A stretch of DNA of 64,000 nucleotides from Streptomyces sp. Ru62 (GCF_002920615.1 NZ_PQSU01000024.1:62001-126000), one strand, 5' to 3'. Shown: positions 15,896 through 24,455, counted from the first letter of the stretch. Numbers and translations: made by a program. The notes: generated by a model from the sequence alone, not told the origin.

Positions 15896-16828
15896 CTACA
15901 GGGCGCCTGCGTCCAGGTCGGCCATCAGGAGCTCCGCGTTGATCGCCGCTCCCGCGCGGTAACCCCTGCTCGCCGCGTTGATCACCTGCTCCGCGAAGCC
16001 GCTCGCGTTGCCTGCCGCCCACAGGCCGGGCACGGTGGTCAGGCCCCGTTCGTCGATCACCGGGTAGCTGCCGAACGGGGTCTCGCGCAGTTCGGCGCCC
16101 AGCCTGATCAGCAGGTCGTTGTGGGGGACGGCGCGTGGGGCGGCGTACAGGACCTCGCGGTCGTGGACCGTGCCGTCGGCCAGGCGGACGCCGGTGAGGC
16201 GGTCGCCGTCGATCACGAGTCCGGCCACCTCGCCGGGTACGACCGTGACCCCGGCGGTGGCCAGCCGGCGCAGGTCCTGATCCGTCAGCTCGGCCTCGTC
16301 CACCTCGTGCAGGAAGAGCCGCACGTCCTTCGACCACTGGGTGAGCATGAGCGCCTGGTGCACGCTGAGCGGTGAGGTGGCGAGGACGCCGGTCGGCAGG
16401 TCGCGCACCTCCCAGCCGTGGCAGTACGGGCAGTGGACCACGTCCCGTCCGAACCGCTCGGCGAGCCCGGGGACCGCCGGCAGCTCGTCCGTCAGGCCGG
16501 TCGCGATCACCAGTTGCCGCGCCCGCACGGTCCGGCCGCCCGCGAGGACGGCGGTGAAGTCCCCCTCCCGGGACACGTCCACCACCCGGTCCCGGACCAG
16601 TTCCACCCCGTACCGGGCGATCTCCTCGCGCCCGACGGCCAGGAACTCGGCCGGGGACATGCCGTCCCGGGACAGATACCCCTGCATGTGCGCGGACGGC
16701 GCGTTGCGCGGCTCGCCCGCGTCGACGACCAGCGTGCGGCGCCGGGACCGGCCCAGCACCAGCGCGGCGGACAGGCCGGCGGCCCCGCCGCCGACGACGA
16801 CGACTTCGTACGCGTTGTTCTCGGTCAT
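15896..16828 (-). CDS. Thioredoxin-reductase-like FAD/NAD(P) oxidoreductase
   Basis: This 310-residue two-dinucleotide-fold enzyme has GGGAAGLSAALVLGR (FAD loop, 13-27), the redox pair C133-P-Y-C136 (CPYCHGWEV), and GLWAAGNASGFAEQVINAA near the C-terminus. The second nucleotide-binding segment (GVLATSPLSVHQALMLT) lacks the classical GxGxxA, so NAD(P)H binding may be altered; gliotoxin-type and related actinobacterial reductases look similar. It is divergent from an XRE-cupin regulator across only 64 bp. The long frame extending to 17561 is spurious upstream of the ATG at 16828. Substrate unknown. Confidence 0.88.
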   Translation of the reverse strand: MTENNAYEVVVVGGGAAGLSAALVLGRSRRRTLVVDAGEPRNAPSAHMQGYLSRDGMSPAEFLAVGREEIARYGVELVRDRVVDVSREGDFTAVLAGGRTVRARQLVIATGLTDELPAVPGLAERFGRDVVHCPYCHGWEVRDLPTGVLATSPLSVHQALMLTQWSKDVRLFLHEVDEAELTDQDLRRLATAGVTVVPGEVAGLVIDGDRLTGVRLADGTVHDREVLYAAPRAVPHNDLLIRLGAELRETPFGSYPVIDERGLTTVPGLWAAGNASGFAEQVINAASRGYRAGAAINAELLMADLDAGAL

Positions 16829-16857
16829 GAGGCGACGGTCGCCCGGTGACTGCGGGA

Positions 16858-16892
16858 TTGACAAACGGATTTGCCGATCCTGCAATGGGGCC
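16858..16892 (+). promoter_or_regulatory. Promoter of XRE-cupin gene, probably leaderless
   Basis: TTGACA (16858-16863) and TGCAAT (16881-16886) are 17 bp apart, placing the transcription start close to the A of the ATG at 16893. No ribosome site precedes that ATG, which fits a leaderless mRNA. The spacer contains CAAA-N4-TTTG (16862-16873) and TTGC-N7-GCAA (16871-16885), candidate operators for the regulator. Confidence 0.55.
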
Positions 16893-17465
16893 ATGAGCAC
16901 AGAGGACGTACTGGCGGACGTGGGCCCCAGGCTGCGCCGCATCCGCAAGGAGCGGGAGGTGACCCTGGCCGCGCTGTCCGAGGCCACCGGCATCTCCGTG
17001 AGCACCCTCTCCCGGCTGGAGTCGGGCCTGCGCAAGCCCAGCCTCGAACTGCTGCTGCCGATCGCCCAGGCCCACCAGGTGCCGCTGGACGAGCTGGTCG
17101 GAGCGCCGCCGGTGGGGGACCCGCGGGTGCGGTCCAAGCCGATCGTCCGGGGCGGGCGTACCCACTGGCCGCTGACCCGCCAGCCGGGCGGCCTCCAGGC
17201 CTTCAAGGTCCTGGAACCCCGGCGCAGCCAGGAGCCCGACCCGCGGACCCACGAGGGCTACGAGTGGCTCTACGTCCTCTCGGGCCGGCTCCGCCTGGTC
17301 CTCGGGGAACACGACGTCGTGCTGTCGGCGGGCGAGGCGGCCGAGTTCGACACACGGGTGCCGCACTGGTTCGGGTCGACGGGGGAGGGGCCGGTGGAGT
17401 TCCTGAGTCTGTTCGGGCCGCAGGGGGAGCGGATGCACGTACGGGCGCGGCCCGCCCGCACGTGA
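16893..17465 (+). CDS. XRE family regulator with C-terminal cupin domain
   Basis: A 190-residue regulator. Residues about 10-65 form a Cro/C1 helix-turn-helix (LRRIRKEREVTLAALSEATGISVSTLSRLESGLRKPS), and about 100-180 form a cupin sensor (HEGYEWLYVLSGRLRLVLGEHDVVLSAGEAAEFDTRVPHWFG). Proteins of this architecture usually control an adjacent gene in response to a small metabolite bound by the cupin. The divergent thioredoxin-reductase-like gene is the obvious target. The start ATG is fixed by the overlap with the promoter boxes (leaderless). Confidence 0.92.
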   Translation: MSTEDVLADVGPRLRRIRKEREVTLAALSEATGISVSTLSRLESGLRKPSLELLLPIAQAHQVPLDELVGAPPVGDPRVRSKPIVRGGRTHWPLTRQPGGLQAFKVLEPRRSQEPDPRTHEGYEWLYVLSGRLRLVLGEHDVVLSAGEAAEFDTRVPHWFGSTGEGPVEFLSLFGPQGERMHVRARPART

Positions 17466-17490
17466 CCCACGCGACTGTTCCCTGATCGGC

Positions 17491-17502
17491 AAGCGACCGC
17501 TT
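17491..17502 (+). promoter_or_regulatory. AAGCG-AC-CGCTT palindrome upstream of acyl-CoA dehydrogenase operon
   Basis: A perfect 12-bp palindrome (AAGCGACCGCTT) lies 50 bp before the start of the quinone-oxidoreductase gene, next to TTAGTATGC which could hold the -10 element. The geometry (5-bp arms, 2-bp centre) is that of TetR-family operators found before acyl-CoA dehydrogenase operons. No TetR gene is adjacent, so the regulator must be elsewhere. Confidence 0.5.
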
Positions 17503-17551
17503 AGTATGCCGTCGGACCCGGTCAGACGAAGCAGTCCCGTGGAGGCCCCGC

Positions 17552-18523
17552 ATGCAGGCATGGCAAGTGCACGAGAACGGCGAGCCGAGCGAGGTGATGC
17601 GCCTCCATGACGTCGAGCGGCCCACGCCCGGCGACGGCCAGGTGCTGCTGCGGGTGCGCGCCGCCAACGTCAACTTCCCGGACGCGCTGCTGTGCCGCGG
17701 CCAGTACCAGGTGCGTCCCCCGCTGCCCTTCACCCCCGGCGTGGAGATCTGCGGCGAGACCGAGGACGGCCGCCGGGTGATCGCCAACCCCGCGCTGCCC
17801 CACGGCGGCTTCGCCGAGTACGCCCTCGCCGACGCCCGCGCCCTGCTGCCCGCGCCCGAGTCGCTGGACGACGCCGAGGCGGCCGCCCTGCACATCGGCT
17901 ACCAGACCGGCTGGTTCGGCCTGCACCGCCGCGCCCGCCTGGAAGCCGGGGAGACCCTGCTGGTGCACGCCGCCGCCGGGGGCGTGGGCAGCGCCGCCGT
18001 GCAGCTGGGCAAGGCGGCCGGTGCCACGGTGATCGGTGTCGTGGGCGGCGCGGACAAGGCCGCCGTCGCCCGGGAGCTGGGCTGTGACGTGGTGGTCGAC
18101 CGGCGCTCCGAGGACGTCGTCGCCGCCGTGAAGGAGGCCACCGGCGGCCGGGGCGCCGACGTGATCTACGACCCCGTCGGCGGCGAGGCCTACGCCCAGT
18201 CCGCCAAGCTGGTCGCCTTCGAGGGCCGGATCGTCGTCGTCGGCTTCGCGAGCGGCACCATCCCGAGCCCGGCCCTCAACCACGCCCTGGTGAAGAACTA
18301 CTCGATCGTCGGCCTGCACTGGGGCCTGTACAACACCAAGAACCCCGGGCTGGTCCAGCGCTGCCACGAGGAACTGACCGAGCTGGCCGCCCGGGGCGCG
18401 ATCAAGCCGCTGGTCAGCGAGCGGGTGCCGCTCGCCGAGGCGGCCGGTGCCGTGCAGCGGGTCGCCGACGGGGTGACCACGGGCCGGATCGCCGTCGTGC
18501 TGGAGAACGGAGCCGTCGCATGA
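17552..18523 (+). CDS. NADPH:quinone oxidoreductase / zinc-free alcohol dehydrogenase family
   Basis: The 323-residue medium-chain dehydrogenase/reductase has an N-terminal GroES-like domain (VLLRVRAANVNFPDALLCRGQYQVRPPLPFTPGVEICGE) and a Rossmann domain with AAAGGVGSAAVQLGKAAGA (about 147-165). No zinc ligands are evident, so it belongs to the quinone oxidoreductase/enoyl-reductase side of the family. GGAGG precedes the ATG. It overlaps the first of two acyl-CoA dehydrogenase genes by four bases, so it is part of a catabolic operon and could act as an enoyl-thioester reductase; that is inferred. Confidence 0.9.
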   Translation: MQAWQVHENGEPSEVMRLHDVERPTPGDGQVLLRVRAANVNFPDALLCRGQYQVRPPLPFTPGVEICGETEDGRRVIANPALPHGGFAEYALADARALLPAPESLDDAEAAALHIGYQTGWFGLHRRARLEAGETLLVHAAAGGVGSAAVQLGKAAGATVIGVVGGADKAAVARELGCDVVVDRRSEDVVAAVKEATGGRGADVIYDPVGGEAYAQSAKLVAFEGRIVVVGFASGTIPSPALNHALVKNYSIVGLHWGLYNTKNPGLVQRCHEELTELAARGAIKPLVSERVPLAEAAGAVQRVADGVTTGRIAVVLENGAVA

Positions 18524-19701
18524 CCGACGCCGAAGAACTGCGCCGCCGTACCCGGGAGCTGCTCGCGCAGCACCCGCCCGCGAGCACCGACCGCCTGGAC
18601 TTCCTCCGGGCCCGCTTCGACGCCGGCCTCGCCTGGGTGCACTACCCGGAGGGCCTCGGCGGACTGGGCGCCCCGCGCACCCTCCAGGGCGTCGTGGACG
18701 CCGAGCTGGCGGCGGCCGGCGCGCCCGACAACGACCCCCGGCGCATCGGCATCGGCCTCGGCATGGCCGCGCCGACGATCCTGAAGTACGGCACCGAGGA
18801 GCAGAAGCGCCGCTATCTGCGCCCTCTGTGGACCGGCGAGGAGGTCTGGTGCCAGCTCTTCAGCGAGCCCGGCGCCGGCTCCGACCTGGCCGCGCTCGGC
18901 ACCCGGGCGGTCCGTGAGGGCGACCGCTGGGTGGTCAACGGGCAGAAGGTGTGGACGTCCAGCGCGCATGTCGCCCGCTGGGCCATCCTCATCGCCCGCA
19001 CCGACCCGGACGTGCCCAAGCACCAGGGCATCACCTACTTCGTCTGCGACATGACCGACCCGGGCGTCGAGGTCCGGCCGCTGCGCCAGATCACCGGCGA
19101 GGCCGAGTTCAACGAGGTCTTCCTCACCGACGTCCGGATCCCCGACGACCGCCGCCTCGGCGAGATCGGCGACGGCTGGCGGGTCGCCCAGACCACGCTG
19201 ATGAACGAGCGCGTCTCCATCGGCGGCATGGCCCTGCCCCGCGAGGGCGGCATGATCGGCCCGGTCGCGAAGACCTGGCGGGAACGCCCCGAACTGCGCA
19301 CCCACGACCTGCACCAGCGCCTGCTGAAGCTGTGGGTCGAGGCCGAGGTCGCCCGGTTCACCGGTGAACGCCTGCGCCAGCAGCTCGTCGCCGGCCAGCC
19401 CGGCCCCGAGGGCTCCGGCATGAAGCTCGCCTTCGCCCGCCTCAACCAGGAGATCAGCGGCCTGGAGGTCGAACTCCGCGGCGAGGAGGGCCTGCTGTAC
19501 GACGACTGGACCATGCGCCGCCCCGAGCTGGTCGACTTCACCGGCCGGGACGCCGGCTACCGCTATCTGCGCTCCAAAGGCAACAGCATCGAGGGCGGGA
19601 CCAGCGAGGTCCTGCTGAACATCGTCGCCGAGCGCGTCCTGGGCCTGCCCGCCGAGCCGCGCACCGACAAGGACGTCGCCTGGAAGGACCTCGCCCGATG
19701 A
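18520..19701 (+). CDS. Acyl-CoA dehydrogenase (larger partner of an adjacent pair)
   Basis: A 393-residue acyl-CoA dehydrogenase. It has WCQLFSEPGAGSDLAALGTRA (FAD/substrate region), NGQKVWTSSAHVA, and a C-terminal RSKGNSIEGGTSEVLLNIVAERVLGLP with GGTSE in place of the FEGTSE loop. Overlaps of four bases with both neighbours show tight coupling. Adjacent acyl-CoA dehydrogenase genes in actinobacteria often encode alpha2beta2 heterotetramers that act on sterol side chains or branched acyl-CoAs; in such pairs only one subunit keeps the catalytic base. That model is an inference for this pair. Confidence 0.92.
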   Translation: MTDAEELRRRTRELLAQHPPASTDRLDFLRARFDAGLAWVHYPEGLGGLGAPRTLQGVVDAELAAAGAPDNDPRRIGIGLGMAAPTILKYGTEEQKRRYLRPLWTGEEVWCQLFSEPGAGSDLAALGTRAVREGDRWVVNGQKVWTSSAHVARWAILIARTDPDVPKHQGITYFVCDMTDPGVEVRPLRQITGEAEFNEVFLTDVRIPDDRRLGEIGDGWRVAQTTLMNERVSIGGMALPREGGMIGPVAKTWRERPELRTHDLHQRLLKLWVEAEVARFTGERLRQQLVAGQPGPEGSGMKLAFARLNQEISGLEVELRGEEGLLYDDWTMRRPELVDFTGRDAGYRYLRSKGNSIEGGTSEVLLNIVAERVLGLPAEPRTDKDVAWKDLAR

Positions 19702-20783
19702 CCGACCTGCTGTACTCCGAGGAGGAAGAGGCGCTGCGGGCCGCCGTCCGCGACCTGCTCACGGACCACTGCGCGCCGGCCGACGTGATCACCCGCGCCG
19801 AGTCGGACACCCCGCACGACCGCGCCCTGTGGAAGCTGCTCGCCGACGGCATGGGCCTGGCCGGTCTCCTGGTCCCCGAGGAGCGGGGCGGCCAGGGCGC
19901 CTCCGCGCGCGAAGTCGCCGTCGTGCTGGAGGAGCTGGGGCGGGCGGTGGCTCCCGTGCCGTACCTCACCAGCGCGGTGGTGGCCACCGAGGCCCTGCTG
20001 GCCTGCGACGACGCCGAGCTGCTGGGGCAGCTGGCCTCCGGACGCACCATCGGCGCCCTCGCGGTCGGCCTGCACACGGCCCCGGGTGCCGGCGTCACGG
20101 CCGTACGCGTGGAGAACGGCACCCTGCACGGCGAGCTGACGGGGATCGCGGACGCCGCCGTCGCCGACGTCCTGCTCGTCCCGGCCGACGACGGCGGCCT
20201 GTACGCCGTCGCCGCCGACACCGTGACGGTCACCCCGCAGGTCTCCCTGGACCTGACCCGCCCCCTCGCGGCCATACGGCTGGAGGGCGCACCCGGCCGC
20301 CGGGTCGGCGCCGCCGAACCCGCCGTACGCCGTGCCCTGCGCGCCGCCGCCGGACTGCTCGCCTCCGAACAACTGGGCACGGCCGACTGGGCGTTGACGG
20401 AAACCGTCCGGTACCTCAAGGAGCGCAAGCAGTTCAACCGGCCGGTCGGCGGGTTCCAGGCGCTCAAGCACCGGCTCGCCCAGCTGTGGCTGGAGGTCGT
20501 GCACCTGCGGGCCGCCGCCCGCGCCGCCGCCGACGCGCTCGCCACCGGGGAGGACGTGGAGGTCTCGGTCGCCGTCGCGCAGGCGTACGCAGCGCCCGTC
20601 GCCGTCCGTGTCACCGAGGAGGCGCTGCAGCTCCACGGCGGGATCGGGATGACCTGGGAGCACCCGGTCCACCTGTATCTGAAGCGGGCCAAGGCGGACT
20701 CCATCGCGTACGGCACGGCTGGCGCCCACCGCGAGGCGCTGGCAGGGCTGGTCGACCTCCGGGCACCCCTCCAGACACCCTGA
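19698..20783 (+). CDS. Acyl-CoA dehydrogenase (smaller partner)
   Basis: The 361-residue sequence follows the acyl-CoA dehydrogenase fold but with a degenerate FAD/substrate region: the usual TEP-GSD motif is missing around residues 110-140, where LHTAPGAGVTAVRVENGTLHGELTG is found. The C-terminus keeps QLHGGIGMTWEHPVHLYLKRAK. Such reduced members are typically the second subunit of a heteromeric enzyme with the upstream gene, which it overlaps by ATGA. A strong terminator follows 12 bp after the stop, closing the three-gene operon. Confidence 0.9.
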   Translation: MTDLLYSEEEEALRAAVRDLLTDHCAPADVITRAESDTPHDRALWKLLADGMGLAGLLVPEERGGQGASAREVAVVLEELGRAVAPVPYLTSAVVATEALLACDDAELLGQLASGRTIGALAVGLHTAPGAGVTAVRVENGTLHGELTGIADAAVADVLLVPADDGGLYAVAADTVTVTPQVSLDLTRPLAAIRLEGAPGRRVGAAEPAVRRALRAAAGLLASEQLGTADWALTETVRYLKERKQFNRPVGGFQALKHRLAQLWLEVVHLRAAARAAADALATGEDVEVSVAVAQAYAAPVAVRVTEEALQLHGGIGMTWEHPVHLYLKRAKADSIAYGTAGAHREALAGLVDLRAPLQTP

Positions 20784-20795
20784 CACACCCACGGT

Positions 20796-20823
20796 GAAGC
20801 CCGCCCCACCCGGGGCGGGCTTC
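20796..20823 (+). terminator. Terminator of the acyl-CoA dehydrogenase operon
   Basis: A perfect 12-bp stem (GAAGCCCGCCCC paired with GGGGCGGGCTTC) with a four-base loop lies 12 bp after the stop codon, followed by TTCGTG. Confidence 0.85.
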
Positions 20824-20941
20824 TTCGTGCGCACGCACGGGCGAAGTGAACACAGCGCCAACTCCCGGTGCGAGCGGGTCCCTTCGGCGGCAAGTGCACG
20901 CATACTCTCCCCGGTCCCCATCACCCCCAGGGAGGCAGTGC

Positions 20942-21805
20942 ATGGCCCTCACCACCCGTCGCAGAGCCCTCACCACCCTCGGCGCCGCCCTCGCGGGCAC
21001 GCTCGCCCTGCCCGCCGGCCACGCGCTGGCCGGTGAACGGACGCGTCACCCGCGCCCGTTGTGGCACGCCCACGCCCACAACGACTACGAGCACCCGCGC
21101 CCCCTGTTCGACGCCCTCGACCACCGGTTCGGCAGCGTCGAAGCCGACATCTTCCTCGTCGGCGACCAGCTCCTCGTCGGCCACGAGGCGTCCGACCTCG
21201 ACCCGTCCCGCACCCTCGAATCCCTCTACCTGGAACCGCTCGCCGCCCGGGTCAAGGCCAACCACGGCCACGTCCACCGGGGTTCGCGCCGGCCGCTGCA
21301 GCTCCTCATCGACATCAAGACCGAGGGCTCCGCCACGTACCTCGAACTCGACCGCCACCTGCGTCGCCACCCGCACCTGTTCACCCGCTACGCGCACGGT
21401 CGCGTCCACGCCGGGCCGGTCACCGCGGTCATCTCCGGCGACCGGGCGGCCCGTGTCCCGATGGAGGCGCAGACCGAGCGCCGCGCCTTCTACGACGGCC
21501 GCCTCACCGACCTCGGCGGCCCCGCCCCGGCCTCCCTCATCTCGCTGATCAGCGACAACTGGACGCAGAACTTCACCTGGACGGGCGTCGGGGCGTTCCC
21601 GGACGCCGAGCGGCAGAAGCTGCGGAGCATCACCGGCGCCGCCCACGCGCGCGGGCAGCAGGTCCGGTTCTGGGCCACCCCCGACACCGCGGGCCCCGCC
21701 CGGGACGCGCTGTGGACGGAACTGCTCGCCGCCGGGGTCGACTACCTCAACACCGACGACCTCGCCGGCCTGGAGTCCTTCCTCGACGCCCACCCCTCCG
21801 CGTAA
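20942..21805 (+). CDS. Secreted PI-PLC / glycerophosphodiester phosphodiesterase-like protein
   Basis: A 287-residue protein with a Tat-like signal peptide (TTRRRALTTLGAALAGTLALPAGHALA, about 4-30). The mature domain opens with WHAHAHNDYEHPRPLFDAL, the hallmark of the PLC-like phosphodiesterase subfamily related to AIM6; SVEADIFLVG and LLIDIKTEG supply further TIM-barrel acidic residues. It probably cleaves a phosphodiester outside the cell; substrate unknown. The start at 20942 is chosen from GGGAGG about six bases upstream and from the signal peptide; the frame is open further upstream. It is monocistronic after a terminator. Confidence 0.88.
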   Translation: MALTTRRRALTTLGAALAGTLALPAGHALAGERTRHPRPLWHAHAHNDYEHPRPLFDALDHRFGSVEADIFLVGDQLLVGHEASDLDPSRTLESLYLEPLAARVKANHGHVHRGSRRPLQLLIDIKTEGSATYLELDRHLRRHPHLFTRYAHGRVHAGPVTAVISGDRAARVPMEAQTERRAFYDGRLTDLGGPAPASLISLISDNWTQNFTWTGVGAFPDAERQKLRSITGAAHARGQQVRFWATPDTAGPARDALWTELLAAGVDYLNTDDLAGLESFLDAHPSA

Positions 21806-21908
21806 GACCACACGATCGGAGGACACGTCAGCAGCCCGGACGAACCCTCCGTTACGCCACACTTGCGGCCGAACGCCGCACACGGGGCGTGGCGGAGGAG
21901 GGTTCCCG

Positions 21909-22103
21909 ATGGTCATCTCCATCTCTGTGGTGCTGCTGCTTCTGGTCCTGGCCGTGATCTTCATTCGCAACTGCTCGCTGAAGATCTCGCACGCCCTGGT
22001 CTGCCTGTTGCTCGGCTTCTACCTGGCCTGCACGAGCATGGCACCCACCATCCAGAGCGGGCTCACCGCGACCGCCGACCTGGTGAGCGGCCTGCGGCCC
22101 TGA
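21909..22103 (+). CDS. Small two-segment membrane protein (64 aa)
   Basis: Two hydrophobic helices (residues 3-20, VISISVVLLLLVLAVIF; and 29-45, ALVCLLLGFYLACTSMA) are followed by a short polar tail ending in VSGLRP. GGAGGAGGG lies seven bases before the ATG, which supports translation. I have a memory of similar short proteins (SHA-x-V-C-x-L-GF-x-L motif) in many Streptomyces, some on mobile elements, but no function is known to me. It ends 32 bp from the convergent phosphodiester glycosidase gene. Confidence 0.75.
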   Translation: MVISISVVLLLLVLAVIFIRNCSLKISHALVCLLLGFYLACTSMAPTIQSGLTATADLVSGLRP

Positions 22104-22135
22104 GTCTCCCGGCGCCGGTCGGTGGAGTGCCGGCC

Positions 22136-23374
22136 TCAGCCGGTGGAGAAGACGCCGATGCCGTTGGGCACCGGGCGTTCCGCGCCGCCGCTGGGATGGT
22201 TGCGCACCGTCACGGCGGCGTCGTCCGCGTCGCGGGCGACCAGCTCCGTCGAGCCTCCGCCGTCGAGGTTGAAGGCGGCGGTGGCCCCCAGCGAGCGCAT
22301 GGTCTCCGCCTCCTCTGCGACGGTCAGCCCGCTGCGGTAGTTCGCCGAGCCGTCCAGCGCCAGCAGCAGCATCTGCTGCCCGCCGCCCTTGTACCCGACG
22401 ACCGTCCGCACCGCCGACGTGCTGTCGTCCAGGCCGGACAGCGGGCTGCCGTCGCGCAGGACCGGGAAGCCGCCGATCGCGAACGCGTACGGCACCCCGG
22501 ACGAGGACGCCACCAACGTGTGCGTCACGTCCACCGGATCACCGACCGACAGCTTGCGCAGCCACCGCGCGCCCTCCTCGCGCCCCAGCAGGACCGTGGT
22601 GCCCGCCGGGATCGAGCCGCTGCCCGGGGCGTCGGTGGCGGAGACCACCCGGCCCCCGCGCACCTTCACCTCGTACGTGTCGTCGCTGCACGGCGCCGCG
22701 CGTCGGGTGTCCGTGCCGCACACGGCCCGCACCCGGGAGGCGCTGCCCCAGCGCGCGGTGAAGGCGCCGACCGAATCCACCGGCAGCGCGTACTGGTTAA
22801 GGCCCTTCAGCGGCAACCGCCCCTGCGGCGTACCGACCGAGCCGGACAGGGAGAGGCGGTCCAGGCGGGCCCGCCGGTCGGTGCCCACGCCGAACACGTC
22901 CCGGGTGGTCGTGCCCCCGGGCAGCGCGGGTCCGAACCGCTGGCCCTCGGGCACCGCCGCCTTGAGCACCTGCCCGTCCGCCACGGCCGGTCCGACGGCC
23001 GCGCCCGTGGCCTGCACGCCCGGGTGCTGCGTCTCGGTGATGTTGAAGAAGTCGCCGTTCACCCCGGCGACCGCGCCGGTCGAGTCCGCCAGCCGGGAGA
23101 CGGTCGCGCGGGCCGCCACCGCGCCCGGGTACAGCAGGTCGACGTGGACGTGCGGGTTGGCCAGGTCCACCGTGAGCAGATGCGCGCGGGCCTTTCCCGC
23201 CGCCGCGTCGATGTCGAACTGCCGGTAGGTGACGCCCGGCGCGAGCCGTCTGCCGGCCGGCGCGGCACCGGCCGGTGCCGCCCCTGCCAGGGCCGCACCG
23301 GCCAGCACACCGAACGCCGTGACAACCGTGAGAACCGCTCTGCCCGCCGCCGAACGCCTGCGAGGTCTCGTCAC
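22136..23374 (-). CDS. Secreted phosphodiester glycosidase family protein (NAGPA domain)
   Basis: The 412-residue protein has a Sec-type signal (VTRPRRRSAAGRAVL... then an Ala-rich hydrophobic core ending in AGAAPAG) and a C-terminal NAGPA domain with VAGVNGDFFNI, YAFAIGGFPVLRDG, LLLALDGSANYRSGLTVAEEAETM and FNLDGGGSTELVARD. Family members hydrolyse GlcNAc-1-phosphodiester bonds, so a cell-wall or exopolysaccharide substrate is likely. I chose GTG 23374 because AGGGGG lies five bases upstream; ATG 23407 in the same frame lacks a site. The region between signal peptide and NAGPA domain is of unknown fold. Confidence 0.88.
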   Translation of the reverse strand: MTRPRRRSAAGRAVLTVVTAFGVLAGAALAGAAPAGAAPAGRRLAPGVTYRQFDIDAAAGKARAHLLTVDLANPHVHVDLLYPGAVAARATVSRLADSTGAVAGVNGDFFNITETQHPGVQATGAAVGPAVADGQVLKAAVPEGQRFGPALPGGTTTRDVFGVGTDRRARLDRLSLSGSVGTPQGRLPLKGLNQYALPVDSVGAFTARWGSASRVRAVCGTDTRRAAPCSDDTYEVKVRGGRVVSATDAPGSGSIPAGTTVLLGREEGARWLRKLSVGDPVDVTHTLVASSSGVPYAFAIGGFPVLRDGSPLSGLDDSTSAVRTVVGYKGGGQQMLLLALDGSANYRSGLTVAEEAETMRSLGATAAFNLDGGGSTELVARDADDAAVTVRNHPSGGAERPVPNGIGVFSTG

Positions 23375-23448
23375 CGTGCCCCCTGATGTCTCGTCAACTG
23401 CCCTCATCGCAGGGGCAGTGCACCAGACTCGGGCGGCCGGTGGGCCGA

Positions 23449-23808
23449 CTAGGCGTCGACGACGCGAGAACGGGTGAGAAAACGCACCCCCTCGGGTGCT
23501 TCCAGGGAGAAGCCGCTGCCTCGCCCCGGCACGACGTCCACGATCAGCCGGGTGTGGCTCCAGGCCTCGTACTGGCTGCGCGACATCCAGAACGTGACGG
23601 GCTCCGGCACGCCCTCCACCGACAGCTCGGCCAGCAGCACGTCCGAGCCGCCGGTACGGAACTCGCCGTCCGGATAGCACATCGGGGCGCTGCCGTCACA
23701 GCAGCCACCGGACTGGTGGAACATCAGCGGGCCGTGCTCGGCGCGCAGGCGGCGCACGAGCTCCGCGGCCTGCGGGGTCAGCGCGACGCGCGCGATCTCC
23801 TCTTCCAT
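23449..23808 (-). CDS. DUF779 protein
   Basis: A 119-residue protein with the Cys-rich signature HQSGGCCDGSAPMCYPDGEF (about 31-50) and the terminal YEAWSHTRLIVDVVPGRGSGFSLE that define DUF779. In most genomes this gene directly follows an acetaldehyde/aldehyde dehydrogenase of the ExaC/AldB type. Here the matching dehydrogenase (32380-33903) is 8.6 kb away, so the link is broken. Function unknown; the clustered Cys residues suggest metal or thiol chemistry. Confidence 0.9.
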   Translation of the reverse strand: MEEEIARVALTPQAAELVRRLRAEHGPLMFHQSGGCCDGSAPMCYPDGEFRTGGSDVLLAELSVEGVPEPVTFWMSRSQYEAWSHTRLIVDVVPGRGSGFSLEAPEGVRFLTRSRVVDA

Positions 23809-23934
23809 GTCACCGTCCTGGACAGCGGGGGCGTCGGATCGTCGGCTCCAGTCTCACGGATGGTCACGAACCCGTCCAGAACGCCAACTCGTCCCGCCGC
23901 ATCCGCTTGGGGAGCGAGCTGGGACCATGGACGC

Positions 23935-24426
23935 ATGCGCCCTGCCTTCCCGAGCCCGCCCGAACCGCGCTTCGTCCCCGCCGGTGAACACCCGCTGTGG
24001 GACGAGGCACTGGCGACGGTCAACCGGGACCTCGCGGCCACCCTGCCCGGGCAGCGCCCGCTGTGCCTCATCGCGTACCCGGCGGACGCGCACGAGGACG
24101 AACAGGTCTACCTCGCACTGGCCGACGGCAACGCGCACGGCAACTCCCTGGAGCCGACCGGCTCCGCCGACTGGGCGCTGTGGACCATCGCCGAGGCCGC
24201 CCAGGACACCATCACGGGGTGCCTGTGGCAGGCGTGGCCGGTCTGCACGCTCCACGGCCTCGGGATGCACGTGGGGGAGGAGTCCGGCCGTCCGGTCTGG
24301 AGCTGCGCCGGCGGCGGCCGGTCGGGCGATCCGGCCCATGTGCGCGCGGCGGTGGGCGAACTGGACACGGTGCACCGACCTCACCGGCCGAACCGGAAGC
24401 GTCGTGAGGACGGCAGGGGGCGTTAG
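23935..24426 (+). CDS. Conserved hypothetical protein (163 aa)
   Basis: Soluble, with GEHPLWDEALATVNRDLAA near the N-terminus, LALADGNAHGNSLEP in the middle and WQAWPVCTLHGLGMHV near 100-115. The C-terminal 25 residues are basic and look unstructured. No domain is recognised; the shape resembles small Streptomyces proteins annotated as hypothetical. Start ATG 23935 was chosen by codon bias; the ribosome site (GGGAGCGAGCTGGGACC) is weak. It is followed after 29 bp by the DUF2625 gene on the same strand. Confidence 0.75.
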   Translation: MRPAFPSPPEPRFVPAGEHPLWDEALATVNRDLAATLPGQRPLCLIAYPADAHEDEQVYLALADGNAHGNSLEPTGSADWALWTIAEAAQDTITGCLWQAWPVCTLHGLGMHVGEESGRPVWSCAGGGRSGDPAHVRAAVGELDTVHRPHRPNRKRREDGRGR

Positions 24427-24455
24427 GACGGCAACGCTGCTGCGATCATCTCCGG

